Shown here piece after piece: positions 34,895 to 45,283 of a stretch of DNA of 64,000 nt (positions are counted from its first letter, which is position 1; each line of letters begins with the position of its first letter). Origin of the DNA: Candidatus Corynebacterium faecigallinarum (GTDB lineage Bacteria; Actinomycetota; Actinomycetes; Mycobacteriales; Mycobacteriaceae); the NCBI GenBank assembly GCA_019120175.1, contig DWVP01000004.1, forward strand, positions 62,001-126,000, read 5' to 3'. The notes beneath the pieces are model-generated. The model was given only the letters and a program-made list of their open reading frames with translations, was not told where the DNA came from and did no database searches. A program made the position numbers and the translations under genes.

Positions 34895-35535
34895 TCGCTT
34901 CCCTTCGAGGAACACTCATCGACAAGGGGTTGGACTACGCCGTCATTGAATGCGGCGGGGTCGGCTACCTGTGCCAGGCGACGGCACGGACCCTCGCCGA
35001 ACTTCCTCGCGGTCAGGAAGTCTTCGTGCTGACCACGATGGTGGTGCGGGAGGACTCGCAGACGCTCTACGCCTTCCCGGACGCCTCCGCCCGGGAGATG
35101 TTCGGTGTGGTCCAGAAGGTCTCCGGGGTCGGTGCACGACTGGCCCTCGGGGTGATGTCCGTCCTGGACCCGCACGAGTTCGCCCGGGCCGTCGCCGACG
35201 GGGACGTGAAAGCTCTGCAGCGGGCCCCCGGGGTCGGCAAGCGACTGGCTGAGCGCATGGCCCTGGAACTCAAGGGCAAACTCGACGGCTTCCTGCTTCC
35301 CGACAACGGTGGTGGCGGTCAGGACGGCGAACAATCTGCTCCGGGTGCGGATGCCGATGACTCCGCGGTATCGGAGGCCGCAGTTGCCCAGGTGGTCGAG
35401 GCACTGGTCGGTCTAGGCTTCACCGGGAAGTCGGCGGCACCGACTGTGGCTGCTGTCGCGGCGGAGATGGACTCCGATCCGGATCCTTCCGTGTTGCTGC
35501 GGGCGTGCCTGGCACGGCTCGGCGGACAGAAGTGA
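34891..35535 (+). CDS. ruvA: Holliday junction helicase subunit RuvA
   Basis: The 214-residue subunit binds the four-way junction and loads RuvB. Domain I starts [26 protein letters not shown], two HhH motifs appear in [19 protein letters not shown] and [20 protein letters not shown], a disordered acidic linker follows, and the C-terminal RuvB-interacting helices include [18 protein letters not shown]. The start is GTG overlapping ruvC by 4 bases. Confidence 0.96.
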   Translation: MIASLRGTLIDKGLDYAVIECGGVGYLCQATARTLAELPRGQEVFVLTTMVVREDSQTLYAFPDASAREMFGVVQKVSGVGARLALGVMSVLDPHEFARAVADGDVKALQRAPGVGKRLAERMALELKGKLDGFLLPDNGGGGQDGEQSAPGADADDSAVSEAAVAQVVEALVGLGFTGKSAAPTVAAVAAEMDSDPDPSVLLRACLARLGGQK

Positions 35536-35550
35536 CGGTAGTGGCGAAGG

Positions 35551-35564
35551 TAGGGTGAGCGATC
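35551..35564 (+). promoter_or_regulatory. Possible -10 box immediately before ruvB
   Basis: TAGGGT (35551-35556) is 8 bases before the ruvB ATG. It would give ruvB its own leaderless transcript inside the ruvCAB cluster. Confidence 0.4.
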
Positions 35565-36647
35565 ATGGGTGATCTGGAACGGACCGAATTCGACGTGGGT
35601 GGCGGTACGACCCCCAGGCGGGGACACGTCGGCACATCGGAGTTGAACACACCGGAGCTCAGTCCGATGGAGATGCCGGGGGAGGGCGACGCTGAGTTGT
35701 CGCTGCGTCCCCGGACGTTGCGGGAGTTCATCGGCCAGCCGAAGGTCCGTAGCCAGCTGCAGTTGGTCCTGGGTGGGGCGAAGGCCCGTGGGGTTGCTCC
35801 CGACCATGTCCTGCTCGCTGGTCCGCCCGGGCTGGGCAAGACCACGATGGCGCTGATCATCGCCCAGGAACTCGGTACCTCGGTACGAATGACCTCTGGC
35901 CCGGCGCTGGAGCGTGCCGGTGACCTGGCGGCGATGCTCTCCAATCTCATCGAGGGCGATGTCCTGTTCATCGACGAGATCCACCGCATGGCCCGGCCGG
36001 CCGAGGAAATGCTCTACATGGCGATGGAGGACTTCCGGATCGACGTGATCGTGGGCAAGGGTCCTGGAGCTACCTCGATCCCCATCGAGCTACCGCACTT
36101 CACCCTGGTCGGTGCCACGACAAGGTCCGGTATGCTCACCGGTCCGTTACGCGACCGCTTCGGGTTCACCGCCCAGATGGAGTTCTACGACACCGAGGAC
36201 CTGACCCACGTGGTCACCCGGGCCGCCGGGATCCTTGAGGTGGACATCACCTCGGATGCCGCCGTCGAGATCGCCTCCCGGTCCCGCGGTACCCCGCGTA
36301 TCGCCAACCGGCTGCTACGTCGGGTCCGTGATTACGCCGAGGTGGAGGCCGAGGGCAGGATCACCCTGGAGGTCGCCCGGGCTGCACTGCTGATCTTCGA
36401 TGTCGACGAGCTCGGACTCGACCGGCTCGACCGAGCGGTCCTCAATTCCTTGATCACCGGACACAACGGTGGCCCGGTCGGGGTCAACACCCTGGCGGTG
36501 GCGGTGGGGGAGGAACCCGGCACCGTCGAGGAGGTCTGTGAGCCCTATCTTGTCCGTGCCGGAATGGTGTTGCGGACCCCCAGGGGGCGGGTCGCGTCGG
36601 CGGCAGCGTGGCGACACCTCGGACTTGAGCCACCAGCCGAGGTGTAG
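35565..36647 (+). CDS. ruvB: Holliday junction branch migration ATPase RuvB
   Basis: A hexameric AAA+ motor of 360 residues that drives branch migration. Walker A is [12 protein letters not shown] (near 86), Walker B is [10 protein letters not shown] (near 135), sensor 1 is [21 protein letters not shown] (arginine finger region), and the C-terminal winged helix starts after [15 protein letters not shown]. The 40-residue N-terminal extension is acidic and variable. It is separated from ruvA by 29 bases and followed by yajC after 29 bases. Confidence 0.97.
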   Translation: MGDLERTEFDVGGGTTPRRGHVGTSELNTPELSPMEMPGEGDAELSLRPRTLREFIGQPKVRSQLQLVLGGAKARGVAPDHVLLAGPPGLGKTTMALIIAQELGTSVRMTSGPALERAGDLAAMLSNLIEGDVLFIDEIHRMARPAEEMLYMAMEDFRIDVIVGKGPGATSIPIELPHFTLVGATTRSGMLTGPLRDRFGFTAQMEFYDTEDLTHVVTRAAGILEVDITSDAAVEIASRSRGTPRIANRLLRRVRDYAEVEAEGRITLEVARAALLIFDVDELGLDRLDRAVLNSLITGHNGGPVGVNTLAVAVGEEPGTVEEVCEPYLVRAGMVLRTPRGRVASAAAWRHLGLEPPAEV

Positions 36648-36663
36648 CACGGTCACCATGTGG

Positions 36664-36676
36664 CAGACTGGTCGCC
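36664..36676 (+). promoter_or_regulatory. Possible -10 box immediately before yajC
   Basis: CAGACT (36664-36669) is 7 bases before the yajC ATG. The first base departs from TANNNT, so it is weaker than the other boxes. Confidence 0.35.
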
Positions 36677-37114
36677 ATGGAACTTATTCTTCTGCTGCTG
36701 CTTGTCGTTGTCTTCCTCGGTCTCCCGATCCTGTCGATGCGTAAGCAGGGCAAGCAGATCAACGAGATCAAGAGCTTCCAGTCGCAGCTAGAACCCGGCA
36801 TGATCGTCCAGATGACCTCCGGCCTGCACGGCCGTATCGACGAAGTCGGCCCGACTACCGTCAGCCTCGAGCTGACCCCCGGTGTCATCACCACCTGGGA
36901 CCGCAGTGCGGTGCTCAAGGCCGTCGAGCCGGTCGAGGACTCCGCGGACTTCGAGGAGGGGGAGGACCACGTGGGTGACTCTGCGGACGCCGCCGACAAC
37001 TCCGAGAACTTCGCCGAGGGTGCAGACAGCCAGGTTCCCGACAGCCCGGAGGGCATCGAGGACTTCGATTCCCCTCGCGACGGCGACGACAACTCCGACC
37101 GTCCCCGCGACTGA
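36677..37114 (+). CDS. yajC: Preprotein translocase accessory subunit YajC
   Basis: A single-helix membrane protein that associates with SecDF. The 145 residues start with a hydrophobic helix (LILLLLLVVVFLGLPI, 3-18), then the YajC cytosolic domain (SMRKQGKQINEIKSFQSQLEPGMIVQMTSGLHG, RIDEVGPTTVSLELTPGV, TWDRSAVLKAV), and a long acidic Asp/Glu/Ser tail (residues 90-145). Such tails vary among corynebacteria. secD and secF follow, as usual. Confidence 0.93.
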   Translation: MELILLLLLVVVFLGLPILSMRKQGKQINEIKSFQSQLEPGMIVQMTSGLHGRIDEVGPTTVSLELTPGVITTWDRSAVLKAVEPVEDSADFEEGEDHVGDSADAADNSENFAEGADSQVPDSPEGIEDFDSPRDGDDNSDRPRD

Positions 37115-37173
37115 CACCTCATCCGGACCCGCCCTTGAGAAGGTCGCGTACCCGGGTTCACAGATTCAGGGGT

Positions 37174-37199
37174 TACACTCTGTCGTCGGCACGCATAAT
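37174..37199 (+). promoter_or_regulatory. Two possible -10 hexamers upstream of secD
   Basis: TACACT (37174-37179) and CATAAT (37194-37199) lie 51-76 bases before the secD GTG in a 135-bp gap, the only AT-rich stretch there. One of them may initiate secDF. Confidence 0.35.
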
Positions 37200-37249
37200 A
37201 GTGCAGCCATAGCTATAGCCACATCCCCGATCCATCAGGAGCACATCGC

Positions 37250-39175
37250 GTGAGTTCACAGGGCTCAACGGCCGCGCGGGCGAAGAAGTGGCCCGTCAGG
37301 GCACTCCTCATCTTCCTCGCCATCACCGTGGTCACCTACGGTCTGGTCTTCCTCACTGGCAGCAAAGAACCGGTGCCCCGCCTGGGTATCGACCTACAGG
37401 GCGGTACCCGGGTCACCCTGGTTCCCCAGGGTGATGACCCGACCGACGACCAGCTCTCCCAGGCCAGGCGGATCCTGGAGAACCGTGTCAACGGCATGGG
37501 TGTCACCGGTGCGCAGGTGCGCGCCGACGGCGACACCCTGGTCATCACCGTCCCAGGTGAGGACTCGGCGCAGGCACGCACCCTGGGCCAGACCTCGCAG
37601 CTGCTCTTCCGTCCCGTCATCGACGACGGCGAGATGCCTGGTGAGGACTTCGACACCGCGCTGACCGAGATGGCCGACCGTTGGGTCGAGAACGGCATCA
37701 TTACCGCCGAGGAGGCCAACCAGAAGCTCGAGGAGGCCGCGCCGGTCTTCGAACAGCTCGGCACGCCCCTCGAGGACGACCTGAAGGTCACCGCCACTGC
37801 ACCGGAGGACCCGGCCAACTCGATCGAGGAAACTGAGCGCCGCAACCAGATCATCGAGGTGCTGCGCGAGGACCGTCAGTCCGAGGACCCGAACCTGCAG
37901 AACGCCGCGGCGATGCTGATGACCTGTTCCGAGGAGCCCGACCCGCTCAGCGGTGCGGACGACCCGGCCAAGCCACTGGTCGCCTGTAGTGCCGAGGGCC
38001 CGCTGCCGCTGGCACCGGCCCCCCTGCTCAACGGGGAGGACGACGAGGTCAACGGCGAACGTCTGACCGGGGACATGATCGACACCAACTCACAGATCTT
38101 CGGTGGCATGGACACCCAGTCCGGCCAGATCAAGATCACCTTCCGCTTCAAGACCGGGGAGAACAGCCCCGGCGGCGAGACCTGGCAGCGTATCGGCGAG
38201 GAGTACTCCCAGCGCCAGGTCGCCATCACCCTGGACAGCGAGGTGCTCTCGGCACCGGTCATGCGCTCACCCACTCCGCCCGGGCGTGACTCGGAGATCA
38301 CCGGCGACTTCTCGGAGCAGGAGGCGTCCGACCTTGCGAACAACCTGCGCTACGGTGCGCTCCCGCTGAGCTTCACCGGTGAGGACGGCGAGGCCGGCGG
38401 CACCGCCGAGACCGTGTCGCCCACGATGGGTACCGCCTCACTGGAGGCCGGTCTCATCGCAGGTCTGGTCGGTCTGGCACTGCTGGCCGTCTGGGCGCTG
38501 ATCTACTACCGCGGCTTCGGCCTTGTCGCCGTGTTCTCACTGATCACCTCCGCGGCGATCATCTACGGTGCCCTGGTCCTGCTGGGCAGGTGGATCGACT
38601 ACAGCCTGGACCTGGCCGGTATCGCCGGTCTGATCATCGGTATCGGTACCACCGCGGACTCCTTCGTCGTCTACTTCGAACGCATCAAGGACCTGATACA
38701 TCAAGGGTCGAGTTTCCGTTCCGCGGTACCGCGAGCCTGGAAGCGTGCCAGGACCACGATCATCACCGGTAACGTGGTGTCGATTGCTGCGTCGCTGGTG
38801 CTGTACTTCGTGGCCGTCGGTGACGTGAAGGGCTTCGCCTTCACCCTGGGTCTCTCGACCCTGGTGGACGTATTGGTGGCCTTCCTGGTCACCGCCCCGC
38901 TGGTGACCCTGATGGCACGGTCGAAGATGTTCCAGTCAACGAAGTGGAACGGTCTGCGTATGGCCTTCCGCGTCGCCGAGCGCAAGCGCCTCGTGGCTGC
39001 GACCGCCGGCACCGGGGCGGACGCACCGGATGCACCGGATGCACCGGAATTATCGGACGCACCGGACGCACCGGACACCGTACCCAGCGAACCGGACGAC
39101 ACCAGCCCGGGTTCCGACACAGACGCGGACATCGACTCTGATGACGATGCTGACGACTCCGGAAAGGAGAAGTGA
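37250..39175 (+). CDS. secD: Protein translocase subunit SecD
   Basis: With SecF, SecD uses the proton gradient to help release secreted proteins. The 641-residue protein has TM1 (VRALLIFLAITVVTYGLVF), the signature PRLGIDLQGGTRVTL, a large P1 external domain, and five C-terminal helices including AGLIIGIGTTADSFVVYFERI, the conserved functional TM4. The acid-rich C-terminal tail (about 590-641) includes Ala-Pro-Asp repeats encoded by 9-bp units. The start GTG has AGGAGC 8 bases upstream. secF follows after 3 bases. Confidence 0.97.
   Translation: MSSQGSTAARAKKWPVRALLIFLAITVVTYGLVFLTGSKEPVPRLGIDLQGGTRVTLVPQGDDPTDDQLSQARRILENRVNGMGVTGAQVRADGDTLVITVPGEDSAQARTLGQTSQLLFRPVIDDGEMPGEDFDTALTEMADRWVENGIITAEEANQKLEEAAPVFEQLGTPLEDDLKVTATAPEDPANSIEETERRNQIIEVLREDRQSEDPNLQNAAAMLMTCSEEPDPLSGADDPAKPLVACSAEGPLPLAPAPLLNGEDDEVNGERLTGDMIDTNSQIFGGMDTQSGQIKITFRFKTGENSPGGETWQRIGEEYSQRQVAITLDSEVLSAPVMRSPTPPGRDSEITGDFSEQEASDLANNLRYGALPLSFTGEDGEAGGTAETVSPTMGTASLEAGLIAGLVGLALLAVWALIYYRGFGLVAVFSLITSAAIIYGALVLLGRWIDYSLDLAGIAGLIIGIGTTADSFVVYFERIKDLIHQGSSFRSAVPRAWKRARTTIITGNVVSIAASLVLYFVAVGDVKGFAFTLGLSTLVDVLVAFLVTAPLVTLMARSKMFQSTKWNGLRMAFRVAERKRLVAATAGTGADAPDAPDAPELSDAPDAPDTVPSEPDDTSPGSDTDADIDSDDDADDSGKEK
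39019..39079. repeat. 9-bp in-frame repeats (Ala-Pro-Asp) in the secD tail
   Basis: GCACCGGAT/GCACCGGAC units recur within this stretch and encode APD triplets. Frame is preserved by the period. Confidence 0.6.
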
Positions 39176-39178
39176 CCC

Positions 39179-40426
39179 ATGAGCACCACGACACCCTCCC
39201 GGGACGTCCCGACTGTGAACGACCCCAAGTCCCTCGAGGAGCCCAGTTTCCTCGAGAAGGTCTACAACGGTGAGGCCAACTTCGGTTTCGTCGCCCAGCG
39301 TCGGCGCTGGTACTGGATCTACGCCTTCATCACCCTCGCATGTTTCCTGGTCATCGCCCTACGAGGTTTCACCCTCGGTATCGACCTGGAGGGCGGCACG
39401 AAGCTGAGCGTCCCACCGGCCAACGGTGCGACCGAAACCACGGTCACCGAGGTGGTCGAGGACGCAATCGGCGTGTCCCCGCAGAGTGTCCAGACCGTGG
39501 GCTCCGGGGCCAGCGAGCACATCGAGGTCGCCTCCGAGCGACTCAGCGACGAGCAGATCCAACAGGCCCGCCTGGCCCTCTACGAGGAGTTCGAGCCGTT
39601 GGACAACAACGGTAACCCCAGCCCGGACGCGATCAGTGACTCCACGGTCTCCGAGTCCTGGGGCCAGTCGGTCAGTGAACGCATGGCCATCGGCATGGCC
39701 GTGTTCCTGGTGATCGTCTTCATCTACATCACCGTGCGCATGGAGCGCGACATGGCGATCTCCGCCATCGTCAGCCTTCTGCTCGACGGAATCGTCGTCG
39801 CCGGCATCTACGCCCTGGTCGGCTTCGAGGTCTCGCCGGCCACGATCATCGGTCTGCTGACCGTCCTGGCGTACTCGCTGTACGACACGGTGATCGTCTT
39901 CGACAAGGTCCACGAGAATACGCAGGACGTCTTCAGCTCCACGAGAGCGACCTACGGCGAACAAGTGAACCTGGCGACCAACCAGACGGTGATGCGTTCG
40001 CTGAACACCTCACTGTTCTCCGTGGTGCCGATCGCTGCTCTCCTCGTCATCGCCGTCTGGCTGATGGGCGTGGGCATGCTCAAGGACCTGGCGCTGGTCC
40101 AGTTCATCGGCGTGATCGCCGGTACGGTCAGCTCCATCTACTTCTCCGCCCCGTTGCTGGTCACCCTGAAGTCCAAGCAGAAGAAGGTCGTCGAGCACAA
40201 TCGTCGCGTGGCCCGTGCCCGCGAGCTCGCCGCCGCCCGCGGCACCGCCGGTGCGTCCGACGACATCGGTGATGGCATGGACGCCGACACCGATGCCGAC
40301 AATGACAGCCTCAACGGCGCGGACGGCGCGGAGGTCAAGCCGCGTCGCTCGGTGTCGCTGCCGCCTCGTGAGTCGGGAGTGGAGCACACCCCCGACAGCA
40401 GCCGCACCTGGCGTCCCGGGATGTAA
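39179..40426 (+). CDS. secF: Protein translocase subunit SecF
   Basis: Partner of SecD, 415 residues. The N-terminal part has TM1 (WIYAFITLACFLVIAL) and FTLGIDLEGGTKLSV, the equivalent of the SecD signature; the C-terminal half has the GTIGLLTVLAYSLYDTVIVFDKVHEN region with the conserved Asp-Thr and five helices. The final 80 residues form a charged cytosolic tail. AAGGAG precedes the ATG by about 10 bases, inside the end of secD. Confidence 0.97.
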   Translation: MSTTTPSRDVPTVNDPKSLEEPSFLEKVYNGEANFGFVAQRRRWYWIYAFITLACFLVIALRGFTLGIDLEGGTKLSVPPANGATETTVTEVVEDAIGVSPQSVQTVGSGASEHIEVASERLSDEQIQQARLALYEEFEPLDNNGNPSPDAISDSTVSESWGQSVSERMAIGMAVFLVIVFIYITVRMERDMAISAIVSLLLDGIVVAGIYALVGFEVSPATIIGLLTVLAYSLYDTVIVFDKVHENTQDVFSSTRATYGEQVNLATNQTVMRSLNTSLFSVVPIAALLVIAVWLMGVGMLKDLALVQFIGVIAGTVSSIYFSAPLLVTLKSKQKKVVEHNRRVARARELAAARGTAGASDDIGDGMDADTDADNDSLNGADGAEVKPRRSVSLPPRESGVEHTPDSSRTWRPGM

Positions 40427-40444
40427 GGGGAGTACCACAATCTC

Positions 40445-42220
40445 ATGTCTGCACGTGTCAGGTCGCTGACGCTCGCCGTCGTCAGCTCGCTCGTCCTCAC
40501 GCTCGTCGCCTGCAGCTCCGGCGACGAAGGCTCATCGGCAGGAAGCGGTGAGCCGAAATTCGGCTACGCGCTGCCGCGTCCGATCGTCACCCTCAACGCC
40601 GCCAGTGCCCTGGGGGCGGCGACAGACGCCGCGAAGGTCTCCGCCCGCCTGTACCCCGGTGCCTTCCTCACCGGCCCGGACGGCAGGCTGTTGCCGAACA
40701 CCGACCTCGTGACCGCCAGCCCCACCGACGGCAACGGGGACGTCATCGACTACCGCATCAACCAGGACGCCACGTTCTCCGACGGCACCCCGGTGGTCTG
40801 CGATGACTTCCTGCTGTCCTGGGTCGCCGCCGAACGCGAGGACATCTTCGGTTCCGACCTGGGACTGATGCGCCGGATCGACGATCTCACCTGTGAGGGC
40901 GGGGCCAAGGACTTCCAGGTGGCCATGGACCGGGGGATCGGCGCGCGTTACCGCGAACTGTTCAGCGTCGGCGAAGTCCTGCCGTCGCACACCATCGCCG
41001 AGCGGGCCGGTGTGCCCGATGCGACCGAGGCGATCAACAGCGGTGACACCGAGCAGCTCACCGCCCTCGGTGAAGCCTGGCGGTCCACTTTCACCGTCGC
41101 CGCCAATGACCCGGCCACCGTGCCCACCTACGGGCCCTACCGGGTCGCTTCCCGCGGTGAGGACGGCTCATTGTCGCTGGGTATCAACCCGGAATGGCAC
41201 GGCGTCCAGCCCGGGATCGACGAGATCGTGCTGTGGTCCGGCGCCGGCTCCGGTATCGAGGCCCCGGACTACCGCCAGCTCGCCGACAATGACCAGCTCT
41301 ACGTGGCGGACGTCGACCCCGAGACCGACTTCGTTGCCGCCGGCTTCGAAGCCGGCGCCGGGACGTCCGCCTCGGCGAGGGAATCGGCCGACCCCACTGT
41401 CTCCGAGGGGGACGACGCAGTGCGTGGCGAGGACAGCTCCGAAGCACCGGACCTGTCGGACGCCAACTCCGGGGCAGGACGCTTCGCCGTCTCCCGTGGT
41501 TCCGGCACCCGGGTGGACGGGCTGACCCTGTCCACCGAAGGCATCTTCGCCGCCACGGAGAACCGGCAGGCCTTCACCCGCTGCATCGACCGCTCGCGCG
41601 TGGCGTCGGCGGTGGAGGAGTCCTCCGGCATCGCCGTCGACGAGACCCCGTTCCGGATCCTGGCCCCCGGATCCCCGGAGGCAGACAACCTCACCAGCAT
41701 CGCGCGGCGCAACAACGACCGTGACCCGCAGGCCACGGCAGGGCGGCTGTCCGGCGCTACCGTCCGGATCGGCTACTTCGGTGACATCGCCCGGTACCAC
41801 GGGATGGTCGACGCCGTCGCGGCGTCCTGTACTGAAGCCAATGTCACCGTCGAGCCGGTCGCGTTGAACGCCGATGACTTCGGCTCGCTCGGTGAGGACT
41901 ACGACGTGCTGCTGGAGACACGCGCGGCCTTCGGACGCAACCCGCAGGTGTCGGTACCGATGTCCGCCGGGACGTCCACCACCCGTCAGCTCCGCGACGC
42001 GGAGAACCGGCTCGCCGACGAGGCCGAGACAATTCCGCTGACCGCCGAACCGCGGGCGGTCGCCGTGGACCGCAGCCTGCAGAACGTCATCGACAATCCG
42101 GGTGAGACCGGAATGAGCTGGAACATGGACCGTTGGTCCTCCCAGGATTTCCCTCAGAACCGGCCGGAATCCCCGGCCACGACGCCCGCCGCACGGGCAC
42201 AGCGAGAGGACGACCAGTGA
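40445..42220 (+). CDS. ABC transporter solute-binding lipoprotein, family 5 (DppA/OppA-like)
   Basis: A lipoprotein of 591 residues with a signal peptide ending LVLTLVACSS (lipobox Cys near 23). The SBP_bac_5 fold is recognised by the RLYPGAFLTGPDGRLLPNTDL and DATFSDGTPVVCDDFLLSW segments, then a long C-terminal lobe containing an Ala/Glu/Ser-rich insertion (about 300-345). Peptide or nickel uptake is typical of the family, but no permease or ATPase genes lie beside it. In M. tuberculosis the homologous lipoprotein sits in the same place between secF and apt. It overlaps apt by GTGA. Confidence 0.85.
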   Translation: MSARVRSLTLAVVSSLVLTLVACSSGDEGSSAGSGEPKFGYALPRPIVTLNAASALGAATDAAKVSARLYPGAFLTGPDGRLLPNTDLVTASPTDGNGDVIDYRINQDATFSDGTPVVCDDFLLSWVAAEREDIFGSDLGLMRRIDDLTCEGGAKDFQVAMDRGIGARYRELFSVGEVLPSHTIAERAGVPDATEAINSGDTEQLTALGEAWRSTFTVAANDPATVPTYGPYRVASRGEDGSLSLGINPEWHGVQPGIDEIVLWSGAGSGIEAPDYRQLADNDQLYVADVDPETDFVAAGFEAGAGTSASARESADPTVSEGDDAVRGEDSSEAPDLSDANSGAGRFAVSRGSGTRVDGLTLSTEGIFAATENRQAFTRCIDRSRVASAVEESSGIAVDETPFRILAPGSPEADNLTSIARRNNDRDPQATAGRLSGATVRIGYFGDIARYHGMVDAVAASCTEANVTVEPVALNADDFGSLGEDYDVLLETRAAFGRNPQVSVPMSAGTSTTRQLRDAENRLADEAETIPLTAEPRAVAVDRSLQNVIDNPGETGMSWNMDRWSSQDFPQNRPESPATTPAARAQREDDQ

Positions 42221-42786
42221 GCACGGCACAACAGCCACGTTTCAGTAGCGCGATCGAGGCGCTCGACGGGTTGACCCGCTACGTTCCGGACTTCCCCGGT
42301 GAGGGCATCGTCTTCCAGGACCTCACCCCGGTGCTGGCCGACGCCGACGGTTTCCGATTGATCATCGAGGACATGGCGGAGGGTTCCCGGGCAATCACCG
42401 GGGCTGGCGGTATCGACGTGGTCGCCGGTCTCGACGCCCGCGGTTTCCTGCTCGGTGCCGCGGTGGCCCGCGAGCTCGGAGTCGGCATTCTGGCGATCCG
42501 GAAGGCCGGCAAGCTGCCGCCGCCAGTGCTGCACGAGGAGTATGCCCTGGAGTACGGCACCGCGGCCGTGGAGATCCCCGGTGAAGAGCTCGACCTGAGT
42601 GGCACACGCGTCCTGCTGGTCGACGACGTGCTGGCCACCGGCGGTACCCTCACCGCGGCCTGCGCCCTGTTGCGCCAGGCCGGGGCCGAGGTCGTCGGTG
42701 TGGCGGTGGCGCTGGAGGTCGCCGAACTGGCTGGCGGAGAACGTTTGGGGGACCTACCGTTGTACGTGGTTTCCCGTGGGCAGTAG
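42217..42786 (+). CDS. apt: Adenine phosphoribosyltransferase
   Basis: It salvages adenine to AMP with PRPP. The 189-residue protein has the type I PRTase fold: IVFQDLTPVLAD, GIDVVAGLDARGFLLGAAVA (flexible loop region) with AGKLPPPVLHEEY, and the PRPP-binding motif VLLVDDVLATGGTL near residue 130. GTG is used as the start because it overlaps the lipoprotein gene by 4 bases. rel follows in the same direction, joining purine salvage to (p)ppGpp control. Confidence 0.95.
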   Translation: MSTAQQPRFSSAIEALDGLTRYVPDFPGEGIVFQDLTPVLADADGFRLIIEDMAEGSRAITGAGGIDVVAGLDARGFLLGAAVARELGVGILAIRKAGKLPPPVLHEEYALEYGTAAVEIPGEELDLSGTRVLLVDDVLATGGTLTAACALLRQAGAEVVGVAVALEVAELAGGERLGDLPLYVVSRGQ

Positions 42787-42821
42787 GCTGGTCGTTCACA
42801 CACTAGAAGAGACGGTGAGGC

Positions 42822-45089
42822 ATGACGAACGAGAAGAACTCGCTGTGGATGGCCGCGCGTATCGCGCGCAGCCTCACCGGTAAGAGCCGCATAACCCCGG
42901 TTCTCGGACCACTGGTCGCGGTGCACCGCCGCTACCACCCCAAAGCCGACATCGACATCCTGAACCGGGCCTACACCACCGCCGAGCGGCTGCACGCCGG
43001 GGTGATGCGCAAGTCCGGGGAGCCCTACATCACCCACCCGTTGGCGGTGGCCACCATCGCCGCGGAGATCGGCATGGACACCACCACCCTGGTCGCCGCC
43101 CTGCTGCACGACACCGTCGAGGACGCCGACTACTCCCTCGACGACCTCACCAACGACTTCGGCCCCGAGGTCGCGCTGCTGGTCGACGGGGTCACCAAGC
43201 TGGACAAGGTGGCACTCGGCTCGGCGGCGGAGGCCGAGACCATCCGCAAGATGATCGTGGCGATGGCGCACGACCCGCGCGTCCTGGTCATCAAGGTCGC
43301 CGACCGGCTGCACAACATGCGCACCATGCGGTTCCTACCGCCGGAGAAGCAGGCGAAGAAGGCCCGCCAGACCCTGGAGGTCATCGCCCCGCTGGCGCAC
43401 CGGCTGGGCATGGCGACTATCAAGTGGGAGCTGGAGGACCTCTCCTTCGCGATCCTCTACCCGAAGAAGTACGACGAGATCGTGCGCCTGGTCGCCGACC
43501 GTGCCCCCAAGCGCGACCAGTACCTGGCGCGGGTGATCAACGAGATCCAGTCGACGCTGAAGGGCTCGCACATCACGGCCGAGGTGGTGGGGCGTCCGAA
43601 GCACTACTGGTCGATCTACCAGAAGATGATCGTGCGGGGCCGCGACTTCGACGAGATCTTCGACCTGGTCGGCATCCGCATCCTCGTCGACAGCGAGCGC
43701 GACTGCTACGCCGCGGTCGGTGCGGTTCATTCCCAGTTCCCGCCGATGCCGGGACGGTTCAAGGACTACATCTCCCAGCCCCGCTTCGACGTGTACCGCT
43801 CGCTGCACACGACGGTGATCGGGCCGGACGCCAAGGTTCTCGAGGTGCAGATCCGCACCCATGAGATGCACTACCAGGCGGAGTACGGTATCGCCGCGCA
43901 CTGGCGCTACAAGGAGACCAAGGGCTCTCACAAGGGCGACAGTGCCGAGGTCGACCAGATGGCGTGGATGCGTCAGCTGCTCGACTGGCAGAAGGAAGCC
44001 GCCGACCCCAATGAGTTCCTCGACTCGCTGCGCTACGACCTGTCGACCAACCAGATCTTCGTCTTCACCCCGAAAGGTGAGGCGGTGACGCTACCGACCG
44101 GGTCGACCCCGGTGGACTTCGCCTACGCGGTACACACCGAGGTGGGCCACCGCTGTATCGGTGCGAAGGTCAACGGCAAGCTCGTCGCCCTGGAGTCCAC
44201 GCTGAAGACCGGCGACAAGGTCGAGGTCTTCACCTCCAAGGACGCCAACGCCGGCCCGTCGAAGGACTGGGAGAAGTTCGTGGTCTCCCCACGGGCCCGC
44301 AATCGGATCCGGTCCTGGTTCAACAAGGAGCGTCGCGAGGAGACCCTGGACAAGGGCCGCGACATGCTGGCGGCCGAGGCACAGCGTACCGGCATCCCGC
44401 TGCAGCGTCTGGTGACTGCCGCGGCCCTGCGCACCGTGGCGACCGAGCTCTCGCGCGACTCGGTCGACGCGCTCTACGACGCCATCGGCAAGGGCGGGGT
44501 GTCTGCCGAGCACGTCGTGCACATGCTGCAGGACATCTACCAGGGCGACCAGGACGAGGACGACACCCCGGTCGCCACCACCCCGGTGCGCAAACCCACC
44601 CAGCACCAGCAGGTCGCCTCCGGACGCAGCGACGGCTCCGGCATCCTGGTCCAGGGAAACTCGGACTTCTCCGCGAAGCTGGCGAAGTGCTGTACCCCGG
44701 TGCCCGGCGACGAGATCTTCGGCTTCATCACCAAGGGCGGTGGAGTGTCGGTGCACCGTACCGACTGCACCAACGCCGAGAAGCTCAACGCGGAGCCGGA
44801 GCGGATCATCGAGGTCGCCTGGGCCACCGATGTCCGCGATGCGGTGTTCGTGGTGACCCTGCAGATCGAGGGACTGGACCGTACCGGTCTGTTGTCCGAG
44901 GTCACCCGCGTGGTCAGTGAGCAGAAGGTCCCGATCATCGCGACGAGCACCCATGTCGCCGAAGACCGAGTGGCGATGTGCCGTTTCACTTTCGAGGTCT
45001 CCGACACCAAGCAGTTGGGCTACCTGATGAACCAGTTGCGCAACGTGGAGGGCGTCTACGACGTCTACCGCGTCACCACCGGCGGGTAG
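42822..45089 (+). CDS. rel: Bifunctional (p)ppGpp synthetase/hydrolase Rel (RSH)
   Basis: It makes and degrades the stringent-response alarmones. The 755 residues include an HD hydrolase domain ([31 protein letters not shown], about 70-110), a synthetase domain ([19 protein letters not shown] and [11 protein letters not shown], about 270-350), a TGS domain ([20 protein letters not shown], near 410-435), a Zn-finger-like stretch with [12 protein letters not shown], and a C-terminal ACT domain ([15 protein letters not shown]). The HD residues are intact, so hydrolysis should work. Transcription ends at the long hairpin downstream. Confidence 0.97.
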   Translation: MTNEKNSLWMAARIARSLTGKSRITPVLGPLVAVHRRYHPKADIDILNRAYTTAERLHAGVMRKSGEPYITHPLAVATIAAEIGMDTTTLVAALLHDTVEDADYSLDDLTNDFGPEVALLVDGVTKLDKVALGSAAEAETIRKMIVAMAHDPRVLVIKVADRLHNMRTMRFLPPEKQAKKARQTLEVIAPLAHRLGMATIKWELEDLSFAILYPKKYDEIVRLVADRAPKRDQYLARVINEIQSTLKGSHITAEVVGRPKHYWSIYQKMIVRGRDFDEIFDLVGIRILVDSERDCYAAVGAVHSQFPPMPGRFKDYISQPRFDVYRSLHTTVIGPDAKVLEVQIRTHEMHYQAEYGIAAHWRYKETKGSHKGDSAEVDQMAWMRQLLDWQKEAADPNEFLDSLRYDLSTNQIFVFTPKGEAVTLPTGSTPVDFAYAVHTEVGHRCIGAKVNGKLVALESTLKTGDKVEVFTSKDANAGPSKDWEKFVVSPRARNRIRSWFNKERREETLDKGRDMLAAEAQRTGIPLQRLVTAAALRTVATELSRDSVDALYDAIGKGGVSAEHVVHMLQDIYQGDQDEDDTPVATTPVRKPTQHQQVASGRSDGSGILVQGNSDFSAKLAKCCTPVPGDEIFGFITKGGGVSVHRTDCTNAEKLNAEPERIIEVAWATDVRDAVFVVTLQIEGLDRTGLLSEVTRVVSEQKVPIIATSTHVAEDRVAMCRFTFEVSDTKQLGYLMNQLRNVEGVYDVYRVTTGG

Positions 45090-45129
45090 CGGTGGGTAGC
45101 GAAGGGTAAGCGGCGCCCGCACTTCGCTG

Positions 45130-45161
45130 TTCGGCGCAGCCCCAGTTCGGCGCAGCCCCAG
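45130..45161. repeat. Perfect 16-bp tandem repeat after rel
   Basis: TTCGGCGCAGCCCCAG occurs at 45130-45145 and again at 45146-45161 with no gap, directly before the large hairpin. Confidence 0.9.
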
Positions 45162-45165
45162 AGAG

Positions 45166-45226
45166 AAATAACCACGCCTGGAGGTACGTTTCCGGCCAGA
45201 AAACGTACCTCCAGGCGTGGTTATTT
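45166..45226. terminator. 26-bp perfect inverted repeat between rel and the cyclophilin gene
   Basis: The 26 bases at 45166-45191 are the exact reverse complement of 45201-45226, with a 9-base loop. The outer ends are AAATAA on the left and TTATTT on the right, so the hairpin carries a T-rich tail in both transcription directions, as needed for the two converging genes. Confidence 0.9.
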
Positions 45227-45283
45227 GCTGCTGCCCAGGCGATGACACCGGAGGCCCGGGGTCACCGGCGTCGGCTGAGCTGA

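Noticed and set aside
45166..45226. Insertion sequence or MITE
   Set aside because: No transposase, no clear target duplication outside the stem, and a satisfactory terminator role. Repetition elsewhere cannot be judged from one window.
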